Shown here: in pieces, positions 35,889 through 45,900 of the stretch
Numbering within the stretch: position 1 is the stretch's first letter
How the letters are laid out: each line of letters opens with the position of its first letter
From: JAJRXG01 sp964640065
GTDB taxonomy: Bacteria > Bacteroidota > Bacteroidia > Chitinophagales > Saprospiraceae
NCBI GenBank assembly: GCA_964640065.1
Contig: CAZXIE010000011.1
Location: forward strand, 1 to 49,774
DNA: 49,774 nucleotides
Direction of reading: 5' to 3'
Notes under the pieces: model-generated
Seen by the model: only the letters and a program-made list of their open reading frames with translations
The model's database searches: none
Told to the model about the DNA's origin: nothing
Position numbers and translations under genes: made by a program

Positions 35889-37571
35889 TTACTGCCAGAT
35901 GATATCGTCACTACTCGAGTGCCAATCCAAATACTCTTTACCATAGACGTCGTCGAGTTTTCCTCTTCTCACTTTCAGAGTTGGAGTCAGCATGTCATTA
36001 GATTCTGACCACGTTTCGTTAGTGACAATGACTGTAGATATCTTCTCGTAATTAGACAGTGTTTTGTTAAGTTTTTCTACATCAGCTCGCAAGGATCCGG
36101 CGATAGTTGCTTGATCTGCTTTCTCGCTTTGCTCTGAGAGATTCACTAAACAGATCGGCTGCGGTATACCAAGTCCTGCCACACAACATTGTTCTATGTA
36201 GTCATTGTTCGAGAGTACTTCTTCCATCGGATTAGGCGTCACATAACTGCCTTTAGAGGTCTTGAATGCATCTTTCACTCTGCCGATAACTCTCACAAAG
36301 CCTTGATCATCGATCGTACCTCGGTCACCACTATGCATCCATCCGTCGATCAAGACTTCAGCGGTCTTCTCCGGATTTTTATAGTAACCAGTCATCATGT
36401 AGGGAGTCTTCATAAGGATCTCTCCTGTATCTGGATGGATCTTTACTTCTCCTGTTGGTATGGCTTTGCCAACGCAATCAGGTGGTGCATCAAGCATGGG
36501 GCTATTCGTCATCGAGCCGCATACTTCAGTCATACCATAAGCTTCGATCAGGTGTATACCTAGTTTTTTATACCAGTTTTTGAGATACTCAGGGGTGATG
36601 GCTGCCCCAGTAGCAGCTATCTGTACGGAGCCTAGCCCTAGAGCTTTTTTGATCTTTTTCTTCACCATGGTCGAGACGATCGGGATACTAAGCATCCTAT
36701 CTAGTTTCTTCGCTCCCATCTGTGCGACCACACCATGATAAAACTTAGTCCATATCCTCGGCACTGCAAATATGGTGGTAGGTTGAGTCTCTCTGATATT
36801 CTGTGCAAAGGTATCTAGCGACTCTGCGAATGATATACTTCCCCCTTGATAGATACATGGCAACTCCACACCAATTCTCTCTCCTACGTGATTAAGCGGA
36901 AGAAAAGAAAAGTATCTGTTTTCCTTGAGCTTGCTTAGTCCAATCCAATTAGTCTGATATTCATCATGCATGATCTGTACTGGTGTCCGATGCACGTGCA
37001 TCACACCCTTCGGCGTCCCCGTAGTACCAGATGTAAACTTGATCGTCCAGAGGTCATCAAGGTTAGGTGTCGGTGTCCCTTCCATCGGTGGATACGCCTC
37101 AATCAACGCTTCCCAGTCATGGGCATTAGTGATCTCAGCGTTATCTGGGTACTGAGGAAATCTGATACAGACCAAGTCTTCTGCAAGGTTATCACCTTTA
37201 TCGCCCCACTTATCTAACTTGCCGATGAACAGAGCTTTGATATCACTGAGTTCTATAACATTCTCAAGTTTCTTTTTCGGTAGACTGGCATAAAAGGGTA
37301 CTGATACAAAACCTCCCATCATAATCGCCAGATCAGCTATCACCCAGTGCATGCAGTTTTTAGAAAGTATACCGATGTGATCACCTTGATGTAGACCCAA
37401 CTCTTTGAGAGCTGTCGTTATTTTTCGAGCTTCTTGTCCCGCTTCTGCATATGTTGTAACTTTCCACTGATCGCCATATGGCTGTCTTAAAAACGTAGCA
37501 TCAGGAGTTTCTTTTTCCCATCTATAGAAGTGAGCAATGATTGACTTTACTTCCTTAGATCCATTTGTCAT
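35889..37571 (-). CDS. AMP-forming long-chain acyl-CoA synthetase family ligase
   Basis: A 560-residue cytoplasmic adenylating enzyme that activates a fatty or related acid with ATP and CoA. The P-loop is FTSGTTGTPKGVMH (about residues 179-192). Further motifs: YGMTEVCGSM, the hinge region GWMHSGDRGTIDDQGFVRVI, and a C-terminal SNDMLTPTLKVRRGK resembling bacterial FadD15-type enzymes. There is no signal peptide. It is the first gene of the minus-strand series leading to YceI, and divergent from hemA. Confidence 0.93.
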   Translation of the reverse strand: MTNGSKEVKSIIAHFYRWEKETPDATFLRQPYGDQWKVTTYAEAGQEARKITTALKELGLHQGDHIGILSKNCMHWVIADLAIMMGGFVSVPFYASLPKKKLENVIELSDIKALFIGKLDKWGDKGDNLAEDLVCIRFPQYPDNAEITNAHDWEALIEAYPPMEGTPTPNLDDLWTIKFTSGTTGTPKGVMHVHRTPVQIMHDEYQTNWIGLSKLKENRYFSFLPLNHVGERIGVELPCIYQGGSISFAESLDTFAQNIRETQPTTIFAVPRIWTKFYHGVVAQMGAKKLDRMLSIPIVSTMVKKKIKKALGLGSVQIAATGAAITPEYLKNWYKKLGIHLIEAYGMTEVCGSMTNSPMLDAPPDCVGKAIPTGEVKIHPDTGEILMKTPYMMTGYYKNPEKTAEVLIDGWMHSGDRGTIDDQGFVRVIGRVKDAFKTSKGSYVTPNPMEEVLSNNDYIEQCCVAGLGIPQPICLVNLSEQSEKADQATIAGSLRADVEKLNKTLSNYEKISTVIVTNETWSESNDMLTPTLKVRRGKLDDVYGKEYLDWHSSSDDIIWQ

Positions 37572-37668
37572 GTCTTTTTGCTTTCATACGGTGGGAAGAT
37601 AGCGAGAAAAAAGACATTTACACAAGTGGTAATGACATACCGATGACAATCCCAAATCTTAATCAATC

Positions 37669-37676
37669 TATCTTTG
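37669..37676 (+). promoter_or_regulatory. -7 promoter box of hemA
   Basis: TATCTTTG matches the Bacteroidota consensus TAnnTTTG exactly and ends ten bases before the hemA ATG, so the transcript would have a leader of only a few bases. No clear -33 TTTG is seen 19-21 bases upstream. Confidence 0.5.
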
Positions 37677-37686
37677 GCAGCGTATC

Positions 37687-38913
37687 ATGATAGCCCACTA
37701 CAAGCTCATAACTGTTAATCATAAGGTCCTCAACACCGAGGATCTCGAACACTTTTTGATCAGACATAAAAGTGATGATGAGCTGGCGTCAAAACTGGAT
37801 TCACTTAAGAAGGAATTTGATCAGGATGAGGTGATGTACATCTCTACTTGTAATCGAGTGATCTACTTCTTCTACGGTGCGCAGGATATAGAAGACAAGG
37901 ACATCATCACGTTCTTCAAAAGTGTGAATCCTTCTCTTGGTCAGAAGCAGACGACTGACATCGGGAAGATCATCAAGACCCATCATGGCGCAGATGCCGT
38001 CAAGCATCTGATGGATGTAGCTTCTTCTATCGACTCACTTGTCGTAGGAGAAAGAGAGATCTTCAGGCAAGTAAGAGAAGCGTACGAATTCGCAAGAAAA
38101 ACTGGACTAGCCGGGGACTTCCTCCGTATCGTCGATAACGCAGTCGTCAGAGCTGCAAAAGATGTGTATACGAACACTGCCATAGGTGCGAAACCCGTCT
38201 CAGTTGCCTCCTTGGCTGTACAAGAATTTCTAAAGAGAGGCATCTCGAAGGAAGAGCAAATCTTACTGATCGGAGCTGGTGAGACTAATAGTACGATCGG
38301 AAGATTTCTAAGGAAGCACGGGTATGACAACCTGGTGATCTATAATCGATCTCTGGACAATGCCGAGAAGCTCAGTTCTGAGTTAGAAGCTCAAGCACGA
38401 TATCTAGGGAGCCTTGAAGAGCACGCTGATTCATTTGCATGTGTATTCGCATGTACGGCATCTCAGGATCCGATCATCACTAACGATGTCTATGATAGCA
38501 TCAACAAGGTCAAGGAGAGCAAGTTACTAGTGGATCTTTCGATACCACATAACGTCCACAAGGATGTGGCAGAGCTTGATAGTGTAGATTACATCTCGAT
38601 AGATAGTATCAGATCTCTGGCTGAAAAGAACTTGGAGTTCAGAAGTGGTAATATCTCAGCTGCTAGGATCATCATCTCTCAGCATCTCGACGAGTGGAAA
38701 AAGATGTACGATCGCCGTCGAGTCGAGAGAGCTCTCAGTGATCTGCCTACTCAAATCCATAAGGTGAAAGATCGTGCGCTTAACAAAGTCTACAAGGACA
38801 AGATCGAAAGTCTTTCTCCCGAAGCACAAGAGCTCATCTCGGAGATAGCAGACTACATGGAGAAAAAATGTGTCGCTGTGCCGATGAAGATGGCTAAGAA
38901 GATCGTCACTTAA
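37687..38913 (+). CDS. hemA: Glutamyl-tRNA reductase
   Basis: First committed enzyme of C5-pathway tetrapyrrole synthesis: it reduces Glu-tRNA to glutamate-1-semialdehyde with NADPH. The catalytic cysteine is C55 in YISTCNRVIYF. The substrate-binding stretch is SLVVGEREIFRQVREAYEFA, the NADPH domain starts ILLIGAGETNSTIGRFL, and a C-terminal dimerisation helix ends the protein. The length of 408 residues is typical. It stands alone here, without hemC or hemD beside it. Confidence 0.95.
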   Translation: MIAHYKLITVNHKVLNTEDLEHFLIRHKSDDELASKLDSLKKEFDQDEVMYISTCNRVIYFFYGAQDIEDKDIITFFKSVNPSLGQKQTTDIGKIIKTHHGADAVKHLMDVASSIDSLVVGEREIFRQVREAYEFARKTGLAGDFLRIVDNAVVRAAKDVYTNTAIGAKPVSVASLAVQEFLKRGISKEEQILLIGAGETNSTIGRFLRKHGYDNLVIYNRSLDNAEKLSSELEAQARYLGSLEEHADSFACVFACTASQDPIITNDVYDSINKVKESKLLVDLSIPHNVHKDVAELDSVDYISIDSIRSLAEKNLEFRSGNISAARIIISQHLDEWKKMYDRRRVERALSDLPTQIHKVKDRALNKVYKDKIESLSPEAQELISEIADYMEKKCVAVPMKMAKKIVT

Positions 38914-38987
38914 CGTAAATCCCTTTCTTACAGACAACCTTTTTTTTACTTTGTTGTAAGTATATCTTGTACTACTAACTCAGACTT

Positions 38988-39875
38988 ATGAAGATCTTCA
39001 ACTTTTTACTACTCTTCTTATCCGCATCTGTTCTTTTCTCTCAAGGGAGATTTGATGATGTCGAGATTAAACATCACAAGCTAACTGACCACATCTATAT
39101 GCTGGAAGGAGCAGGTGGCAATGTTGGTATCCTCATAAGTGATGATGAAGTACTGATGATCGATGATCAATTTGGCCCTTTATCAGAAAAACTGATGGCT
39201 AAGATCAATGAACTATCAGGTGGAAAGACCACACGTCTCATCAACACTCATTGGCATGGCGATCATACAGGAGGCAATGAGAACTTTGGCAACGCCGGTG
39301 CTATGATCATCGCCCATGAAAATGTAAGAAAGCGGATGTCTACTCCTGTCAAGAGAAGTGGACAAGTACAACCTCCTGCTCCTGAGGTCGCTCTACCGGT
39401 GATCACCTATCAGGAAGGCATGGAGATTCACTTTCTTAATGAGCCCATCATCGTGAAACATGTACATAATGCGCATACAGATGGAGACTCTTTCGTCTTT
39501 CTTCCTGAGAGCAACGTACTCCATATGGGAGATTGCTTCTTTAATCAGAGATTTCCTTTTATAGATATATCTAGTGGAGGATCTTTAAGTGGTGCTTTAG
39601 TTGCCGCTCAGACGGCACTTTTGCTCGCCGATGAAGATACTCAGATCATACCCGGACACGGCCCGATGGCTACTTATCAAGATCTTGTTAGCTATGAGAA
39701 GTTTCTCTCAGTGATGTCTGATCGCATCACTAAGTTCGTAGCAGATGGCGGCACAAAAGAGACGATGGATCCAGCAGCCTTAACTGAAGGATATGAGGAG
39801 CTTGCTTGGGGATTTATTACTGCCGAGCGCTTTGCTACTATCATCTTTGATAGCACTATCCAAGAAAACCAATAG
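38988..39875 (+). CDS. MBL-fold metallo-hydrolase, secreted
   Basis: A 295-residue metallo-beta-lactamase-fold protein with a signal peptide (LLFLSASVLFSQ). The zinc motif HxHxDH is H88-W-H90-G-D92-H93 in INTHWHGDHTGGN. A further ligand histidine is in VKHVHNAHTDGDS, the aspartate-region motif is VLHMGDCFF, and the last histidine is in IIPGHGPM. All ligands are present, so it should be active. The substrate class (lactam, lactone or other ester) is not determinable. Confidence 0.92.
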   Translation: MKIFNFLLLFLSASVLFSQGRFDDVEIKHHKLTDHIYMLEGAGGNVGILISDDEVLMIDDQFGPLSEKLMAKINELSGGKTTRLINTHWHGDHTGGNENFGNAGAMIIAHENVRKRMSTPVKRSGQVQPPAPEVALPVITYQEGMEIHFLNEPIIVKHVHNAHTDGDSFVFLPESNVLHMGDCFFNQRFPFIDISSGGSLSGALVAAQTALLLADEDTQIIPGHGPMATYQDLVSYEKFLSVMSDRITKFVADGGTKETMDPAALTEGYEELAWGFITAERFATIIFDSTIQENQ

Positions 39876-39888
39876 ACGGTATATCAGT

Positions 39889-40347
39889 CTACACTGAAAC
39901 TTTTAGACCAAACTGCTTTTCGAGATGCCAAGCAAAGTGCCTGGCAATGAGAAATTCTATTTGCTCCATAGAAAATTTACCCATCATCGGATTATAGAAG
40001 ATGTGACTAGCGTCGTGCTGATAGATACGGCTGATAGCCTCAGGTACAACCTCTATCGCCGCTGAAAGATCCGCTAGTCTTGGAGGATCTAGTTCTTCCC
40101 TCGTTTTCTTTGGAGGAAACACTTTGAAGTTAGCTCCTCCTTCTACAAACTTCATGAACTTCCGTTGTCCCTCAGAGAGTTCAGCCGGCACTGGACCATA
40201 ATCCTTGATACTCGACTTAGTCGCCCATATCAGATGTTCGACCATATGCTGAGGCGTCATGACGCCAAAAGACGGCTCATGAGATGTCGTTAACTGAGAT
40301 AGGAGTTGTGGTACTACTGCAGTGAGATAAGTTTTGTGATCTGACAT
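39889..40347 (-). CDS. DinB-like (DUF1569-type) protein
   Basis: A protein of about 152 residues from ATG 40347; the frame is open further up but not conserved-looking. A four-helix bundle of the DinB/YfiT type is indicated by FGVMTPQHMVEHLIWATKSS near the N-terminus and IEFLIARHFAWHLEKQFGL at the C-terminus, whose histidines could bind a metal. Such proteins act in thiol transfer or stress responses; this one's substrate is unknown. Converges with the MBL gene. Confidence 0.75.
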   Translation of the reverse strand: MSDHKTYLTAVVPQLLSQLTTSHEPSFGVMTPQHMVEHLIWATKSSIKDYGPVPAELSEGQRKFMKFVEGGANFKVFPPKKTREELDPPRLADLSAAIEVVPEAISRIYQHDASHIFYNPMMGKFSMEQIEFLIARHFAWHLEKQFGLKVSV

Positions 40348-40451
40348 AAAATATTTACGAAAGTGAAATAACAAAATAGGAATAGTCTGAATGATAACAG
40401 CATAATAAGCACTTCCGCAAATACAGTATATTGGCGCCCTCAAACCGAGAT

Positions 40452-40802
40452 ATGAAAACTAAGGTGGCGCTTCATGGGATGAAGTTTTATGCTTTTCATG
40501 GTTACTATGACTTCGAGCGGAGGATCGGTAGTAACTATGTCGTGGACATCGATACGGAGGTTCATATCGATGGTGATCCTCACGATCAGATCGACGAGAC
40601 CGTGAACTATGAAGACCTCTATCAGATTTGTAAAAAGTACATGGGGATGAAATACAAACTCCTCGAGTCTCTTGCCTATGACATCGCTCAAGAAATCAAA
40701 GAGAACCATAAAAAAGTAAAGACGGTAAAGGTGGTGCTCCAAAAACTCAATCCGCCATTAGGAGGGAAGGTTGACAAGTCTGTCATAGAGATATCGATGT
40801 AG
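40452..40802 (+). CDS. folB: Dihydroneopterin aldolase
   Basis: A 116-residue enzyme of folate synthesis that cleaves dihydroneopterin to 6-hydroxymethyl-dihydropterin. ATG 40452 was chosen as it starts the conserved core (KVALHGMKFYAFHGYYDFER). Active-site features: the glutamate in FERRIG, the tyrosine in ETVNYEDLYQ, and the lysine in VVLQKLNPPLGG. Length is normal. It stands alone, divergent from the DinB-like gene. Confidence 0.93.
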   Translation: MKTKVALHGMKFYAFHGYYDFERRIGSNYVVDIDTEVHIDGDPHDQIDETVNYEDLYQICKKYMGMKYKLLESLAYDIAQEIKENHKKVKTVKVVLQKLNPPLGGKVDKSVIEISM

Positions 40803-40879
40803 GTCTGTCTCAAAAAGATTAACGCCATCTAAACATTGCGGATCGTAGTTCTGACGTTCTACGCATATAAATTATACTC

Positions 40880-41584
40880 ATGTTACTTATCAGAAATATC
40901 ACAGCTGCACTGTTTACCCTCATACTTATGGGTTGTCCAGCATCACTACAAGATCTTATAGAAGTACCTCTAAGCAATGCTGACATCTCAAACGGTCTAA
41001 AGGAAGCTTTAAATCTTGGCACCGATGAAGCTGTAAGTTTTCTATCAGCAACAGATGGTTACTACAAGTCTGCTTATAAGATACTCTTACCTGAAGAAGC
41101 AAGAAAAGTTACGGACAAGCTCAAGTTTATCCCAGGTTTTAAAAACTTCGAGGAGATCGCTCTTGAGAAGATCAATCGAGGTGCAGAAGATGCCGCAAAA
41201 AGCGTTGGTCCTATCTTCTTAGATGCCATAAAAGGCATGTCCATCACTGACGCTCTTGGCATCCTAACAGGTGAGAAAGATGCAGCAACTAACTACCTGA
41301 ACAATCAGACTTATCAAACTTTATACGATAGATTTCAACCTGTGGTCTTGACTTCTCTTAACAAGTTTAACGCTGTCGACTATTGGGGAGATGCGATGGA
41401 TACTTATAACAAGATCCCTCTACTCGATGATGTCAACCCTGATCTAGATGACTATGTAGTGCATGAAGCTTTGAAGGGCTTGTTCGCTCTTGTGGCCGTA
41501 AAAGAACTTGGTATAAGAACTGATATATCGCAGCGTGTAACACCACTCTTACAAAGAGTCTTCGAAAGACAAGATCCAAGCTAG
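40880..41584 (+). CDS. DUF4197 family lipoprotein
   Basis: A 234-residue exported, largely helical protein with lipobox LMGC (cysteine 14). The family signature is visible from ISNGLKEALNLGTDEAVSFL through GYYKSAYKILLPEEARKV and KSVGPIFLDAIKGMSITDAL to NYLNNQTYQTLYDRFQPVV. Its function is unknown. It ends in TAG at 41582-41584, and the hemolysin III frame continues in the same phase directly after that stop. Confidence 0.88.
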   Translation: MLLIRNITAALFTLILMGCPASLQDLIEVPLSNADISNGLKEALNLGTDEAVSFLSATDGYYKSAYKILLPEEARKVTDKLKFIPGFKNFEEIALEKINRGAEDAAKSVGPIFLDAIKGMSITDALGILTGEKDAATNYLNNQTYQTLYDRFQPVVLTSLNKFNAVDYWGDAMDTYNKIPLLDDVNPDLDDYVVHEALKGLFALVAVKELGIRTDISQRVTPLLQRVFERQDPS

Positions 41585-42229
41585 ATCGATAAGAACATAC
41601 GACTATCTAATTATCCTCCGGAGATAGAGAGGCTCAATGTATATACTCATGCACTAGGTGTGATATATGTGATCTTAACTTCGATCTGGATCATACCAAA
41701 AGCTCGATCTTTTAGCGAAGAGGGGCTTCTAGGCACCGTAGTCTTTCTGTCTGGATTCTTGATGACCTTTACGACGTCGACGATGTACCATGCCATCAAG
41801 GACACCCAACTGAAGTGGCTTCTTAGGAAGGCCGACCATATCAGCATCTACTTCATGATAGCTGGGTCGTATACTCCCTTTATCCTCATCTACTTTAGAA
41901 ATCGTCAAGGGCTGATCCTCTTAGGATTCATGTGGGCACTGGTGCTTTGCGGGACGATCTTCAAATCATTTGCAACAGGGAAGTATCAGAATCTCTCGAC
42001 CATCACTTATGTCTTGATGGGAGGAAGTATCCTATGGGTATCACGGAGTTTCTTTCCACTGCTACCTGTGCGTGTCGTAACCCTGATCGTGATAGGCGGC
42101 TTGATGTACCTCGTGGGAGTATTATTCTATGTCCGTAAGTCTTTCAAGTATCACCATCCCATCTGGCATCTCTTTGTCCTAGGTGGAGCTATCAGTCATT
42201 GGTGGGGAGTGTGGTATGCGTTGGAGTAG
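41585..42229 (+). CDS. Hemolysin III family (PAQR-like) membrane protein
   Basis: A seven-helix inner-membrane protein. Conserved family features: YPPEIERLNVYTHALGV at the N-terminus, STMYHAIKD in helix 2-3, KADHISIYFMIAGSYTPF, and a C-terminal HHPIWHLFVLGGAISHWW. The three histidine sites form the presumed zinc site. The first ATG/GTG/TTG is GTG 41660, but that would remove the conserved ER-N-THALG segment. Coding must begin upstream, at ATC 41585 or ATA 41597, directly after the TAG of the DUF4197 gene and in the same frame. The start is inferred. Confidence 0.85.
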   Translation: MDKNIRLSNYPPEIERLNVYTHALGVIYVILTSIWIIPKARSFSEEGLLGTVVFLSGFLMTFTTSTMYHAIKDTQLKWLLRKADHISIYFMIAGSYTPFILIYFRNRQGLILLGFMWALVLCGTIFKSFATGKYQNLSTITYVLMGGSILWVSRSFFPLLPVRVVTLIVIGGLMYLVGVLFYVRKSFKYHHPIWHLFVLGGAISHWWGVWYALE

Positions 42230-42234
42230 TTAGA

Positions 42235-42900
42235 TCAGATTTTAGCAAAATTTCTGGTCAATCGTTCTGCCAATGTAGTCGCAATCTTCAGCTGTTCTTC
42301 GTGGCTATAGCTCGTATTAAAAGCTATCTGAAAGGCCACTTCATTACCTAGGCTCCAAAAGTATTTGGCAGACTCAGGATCATAACATCCTGCATCTCCC
42401 CAATCTAACTTCTGAAATAATGTAGCCACCCCTTCGTAATCTTTTTCCCCTGAAGTTCTCTTTTGCTCAACAAACCGGGAAATATAATCAGGGATGTCAT
42501 CAGGGAACGGGTTTTTAAAAACCTGTACAAAGATACCTGCACCTCGCACATCAAAATCTTCCCATTTATAGAAGCCCGATGTATGTTGAGGGTCTGATCC
42601 TTTCTTCGAAGCATCGTTAAAAACGATCTCGTTTCGAGGTTTACCTGTAGCCTCTGCTATATCCAAATCGGTCATATAGGATGCTATATTCCCAAGCTTC
42701 CCACCTTTAGATGCCATCACACTGACGATGTCAATATTCTTTCCAATAGGAACTGATGGTGGCGCCGGGACAGCATATTCACTGGTTTGGGCTGTGGTAT
42801 TAGGAGTTAGGTCTGTTGTATCCTTACAGGAAAGAACAGTTAAGACAAGTATCGATATGACGAACGCCAATCTTGCAACAAGCTTATTCATGGGAATCAT
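42235..42900 (-). CDS. Lipoprotein of unknown function
   Basis: A 221-residue lipoprotein with lipobox TVLSC (cysteine 25 from ATG 42900; ATG 42891 is an alternative). The mature part begins with a low-complexity, threonine- and proline-rich linker, then a compact alpha/beta domain with KWEDFDVRGAGIFVQVFKNP and WSLGNEVAFQIAFNTSYS. I see no catalytic motif and do not recognise the family. It converges with hemolysin III and lies downstream of the BNR protein on the same strand. Confidence 0.72.
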   Translation of the reverse strand: MIPMNKLVARLAFVISILVLTVLSCKDTTDLTPNTTAQTSEYAVPAPPSVPIGKNIDIVSVMASKGGKLGNIASYMTDLDIAEATGKPRNEIVFNDASKKGSDPQHTSGFYKWEDFDVRGAGIFVQVFKNPFPDDIPDYISRFVEQKRTSGEKDYEGVATLFQKLDWGDAGCYDPESAKYFWSLGNEVAFQIAFNTSYSHEEQLKIATTLAERLTRNFAKI

Positions 42901-42978
42901 GTAATTATCAATGCACAGTATAAATCACCTTCCTGACATATTCACCTGTCAGAAGTAATCTTTTCATTTTATTAACTA

Positions 42979-45900
42979 TCAGTCTTCATCAAAAATCTTA
43001 AAATCAACCTCATTGATTTTAGCTTGGTATTTTTTCCAATCTCCAGATAAGTACTCTTCTACCTTAGCCGTGACTTTATTCGTTTCGGAGGTTGCTTTGT
43101 CTACGGCGATCTGACCATTAGGCCCTACAGCGCCATATGCAGATCGAATATATCTCCCAGCGCCACGCAGCTGTGCACTCAAAGTAGATGGATTACGCTG
43201 GATACCCTTGAGTCCCTCTTTATCAAAGAAGAGTAGCTCTAGTTCTTCGATCTTCTTTTTTTCTTCTTTAGTAAGATCACCTACAAAGGTCTTCGTTGTA
43301 TCACTTAAAGTCTCGGTGAGTTTCTCTACTAACGTCATCGACTTTTTAGCCTTCATCAGCTTTTCAAAAGAAGCTGTGGCCTTACTGATTATCTCTTGGT
43401 AATCTTCAGCACTACTTAGCATGGCTTTTCTATTGCTTTCTGATAGCTCAAGTCGCGGATCGATATGAACTACTGTCTTGATGCTGTCTTTATAATCTTT
43501 GTAGCTTATCACTGTTGTATACTCTCCTGGTAAAACTCTTTCTCCACCAGGGAGGTCACTATCTTCTTTCACTTCTTGGCGAGAAGGAAATCTTACTCCA
43601 TCAGTACTTAGATTCCAAGACGTTCTGATGAGTCCTTTTTCCTTCACTGGTCTGGAGAAAGTTCTAATAGTATCACCGGAGCTATTGATGATATTAAAGG
43701 TTAGTTTGTTCTTCTTGTCCTTCTTGCCTTTCTCTTCACCTTTCTTCTTCTCTTCCTCTTTCTTCTCACCCTTCTTCTTTTTCATCTCATCCTTCTTGTC
43801 AGGTTTAATCCAGATAGAATACATAGCGCCAGTACCCCGATTATCTCCTTGATATTCGGCTTGACCTATAAACCTAATCCCTTGATAGGATCTGCGCTCG
43901 GCTAGATAGCCATCACTCGCAGATAAGACTTTGAAGTCTTCTCCAACAAAAGATTCCTTTGCGAAGGCACGAAAAGGTCCGAGATCATCTATCACCCAAA
44001 ACGCTCTTCCAAATGTGCCAAGTACAAGATCACCATGACGCTTCTGGATTTTCATGTCTCTGATCTGAACAGCAGGAAAACCCTGATCCCACTTCTGCCA
44101 CTCTCCTCCTTTATCAAATGAAACATAGAGCCCTGCATCAGTACCTAGAAAAACAAGGTTAGGTTCTTCTTCATCTTGCACAACTGAGGTTACAAAACTC
44201 GTGACGTCACTATCGTCGACAACTCGCCGCCAGGTTGCCCCATAGTCACTAGTATGATAGAGATATGCTGACCAATCGTTGAGTCGGTAGTTATTCACTA
44301 CGACCCAGGCTACACCCGCATTGAGCGTATTCACTTCTATCTGTGGTATAAACCCAAACTCAGGTGCTCCAGGAAGTCTGTTAGATAGATCCGTCCAGTT
44401 TTTTCCTTTATCTGTAGTCACATGTAGTTTCCCATCATCTGTACCCACCCAGATTACATTAGGATCTACAGGGCTTGGTGCTATAGAAAGTATACAGTTG
44501 TTGTTTTCAGCATTAGTAGCGTCGATCGTAAGACCTCCACTGATATCTTGGTGATGCTTGCTTGTATCGTTAGTCGTAAGGTCCGGTGAGATGATATCCC
44601 AGCTCACTCCACAATCATCACTGTAGTGAACAAACTGGCTACCATAGTAGATACCACAATCATTTTCTGGCTCAAGTGCCAGAGCTGCATTCCAATTGTA
44701 TCGGAGTTGAGTAGTATCAGCATTGTTAGGCTTTAAAAACTTCGTGGCTCCAGTTTCCTTATCCACGACACCTAGGTTACCTCCTTGAGACATCGCATAT
44801 ACATATCTGTTGTCGCCAGGTTTTGGAGCCACATCAAAGCCATCTCCAAAGTAGACTTCTTGCCAATCATAGTTGGTGATGCCTCCACTTCGTGGCACAA
44901 AAGCTGGACCAACCCAAGAACCATTGTCTTGCATGCCACCATAGATGTTATATGGAAAGTCGTCATCTACATCCACATGATAAAACTGCCCAACTGGTAG
45001 ATTAGCTACGAAGCGCCAAGTATCGCCATAGTCTTCAGAAAAATTCATCCCTCCATCATTTCCATCGATGACATAACTCGGATCATCGGGATCTATCCAA
45101 AAGGCATGATGGTCAGGGTGTACGTTATTGCCATAATCGGCGATCACCTTCCAGGTCTTTCCGCCATCTTCACTTCGAGACACATACGACCAGAGCGAAT
45201 AAAGACGATCTGGATTATGGGGGTCTACATAGATCTCTGCATAGTAAAAAGGTCGATTACCGATCAGATCGTCTGTAGATATCTTTGTCCATTTGCTACC
45301 CCCATCTGTTGACTTATAGAGGGCATTCTCTTTAGCTTCTACAAGGGCGTATACGATATCATTATTAGATGCTGATATAGTCAACCCTATCCGACCTAAG
45401 TCTCCTTCAGGTAGCCCATCTTCAGAGGTAATTTCTGTCCAATTCTCTCCTCCGTCATAAGTGATATACAGACCCGATCCTTCGCCTCCGCTATATGAAT
45501 ACCAAGGTCGCCTATAAAACTCCCACATCGCTGCGATGATCTTCTTCGGATTTTGTGGATCCATCACCATCTCTCCGATACCGGTCTTATCATTGACATA
45601 AAGCACTTTATCCCAAGTCTTTCCGCCATCTGTAGTCTTATAGACACCTCTGTCTTCGCTATCACCCCATTGGCTTCCTTGAGCACCTACGAAGACAGTA
45701 CCTGATTCAGTTGGGTCGATGAGGATCCGATGGATGACTCTCGTGTCTTTAAGTCCCATAAACTGCCAAGTCTTGCCTTTGTCAAGTGATCGATAGACTC
45801 CTGCCCCACTATTCTGCGAGTTCCGAGGATTACCCTCACCAGTACCCACCCAGACCTCACTGGTGTTCGCTGGATTAATCTTGATAGCTCCTATGGAAAG

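Noticed and set aside
36189..36563. Open plus-strand frame of about 124 codons over the acyl ligase gene
   Set aside because: Its protein is odd in composition (many Cys, His, Arg) and overlaps conserved ligase motifs on the other strand.
38926..38961. CTTAC..CAAC / GTTGTAAG imperfect inverted repeat after hemA
   Set aside because: The stem is broken by a three-base bulge and the long T-run is in the loop rather than after the stem.
40427..40434. TATATTGG as a folB promoter box
   Set aside because: One mismatch in the key TTTG part and no supporting -33 element, so not listed as a feature.
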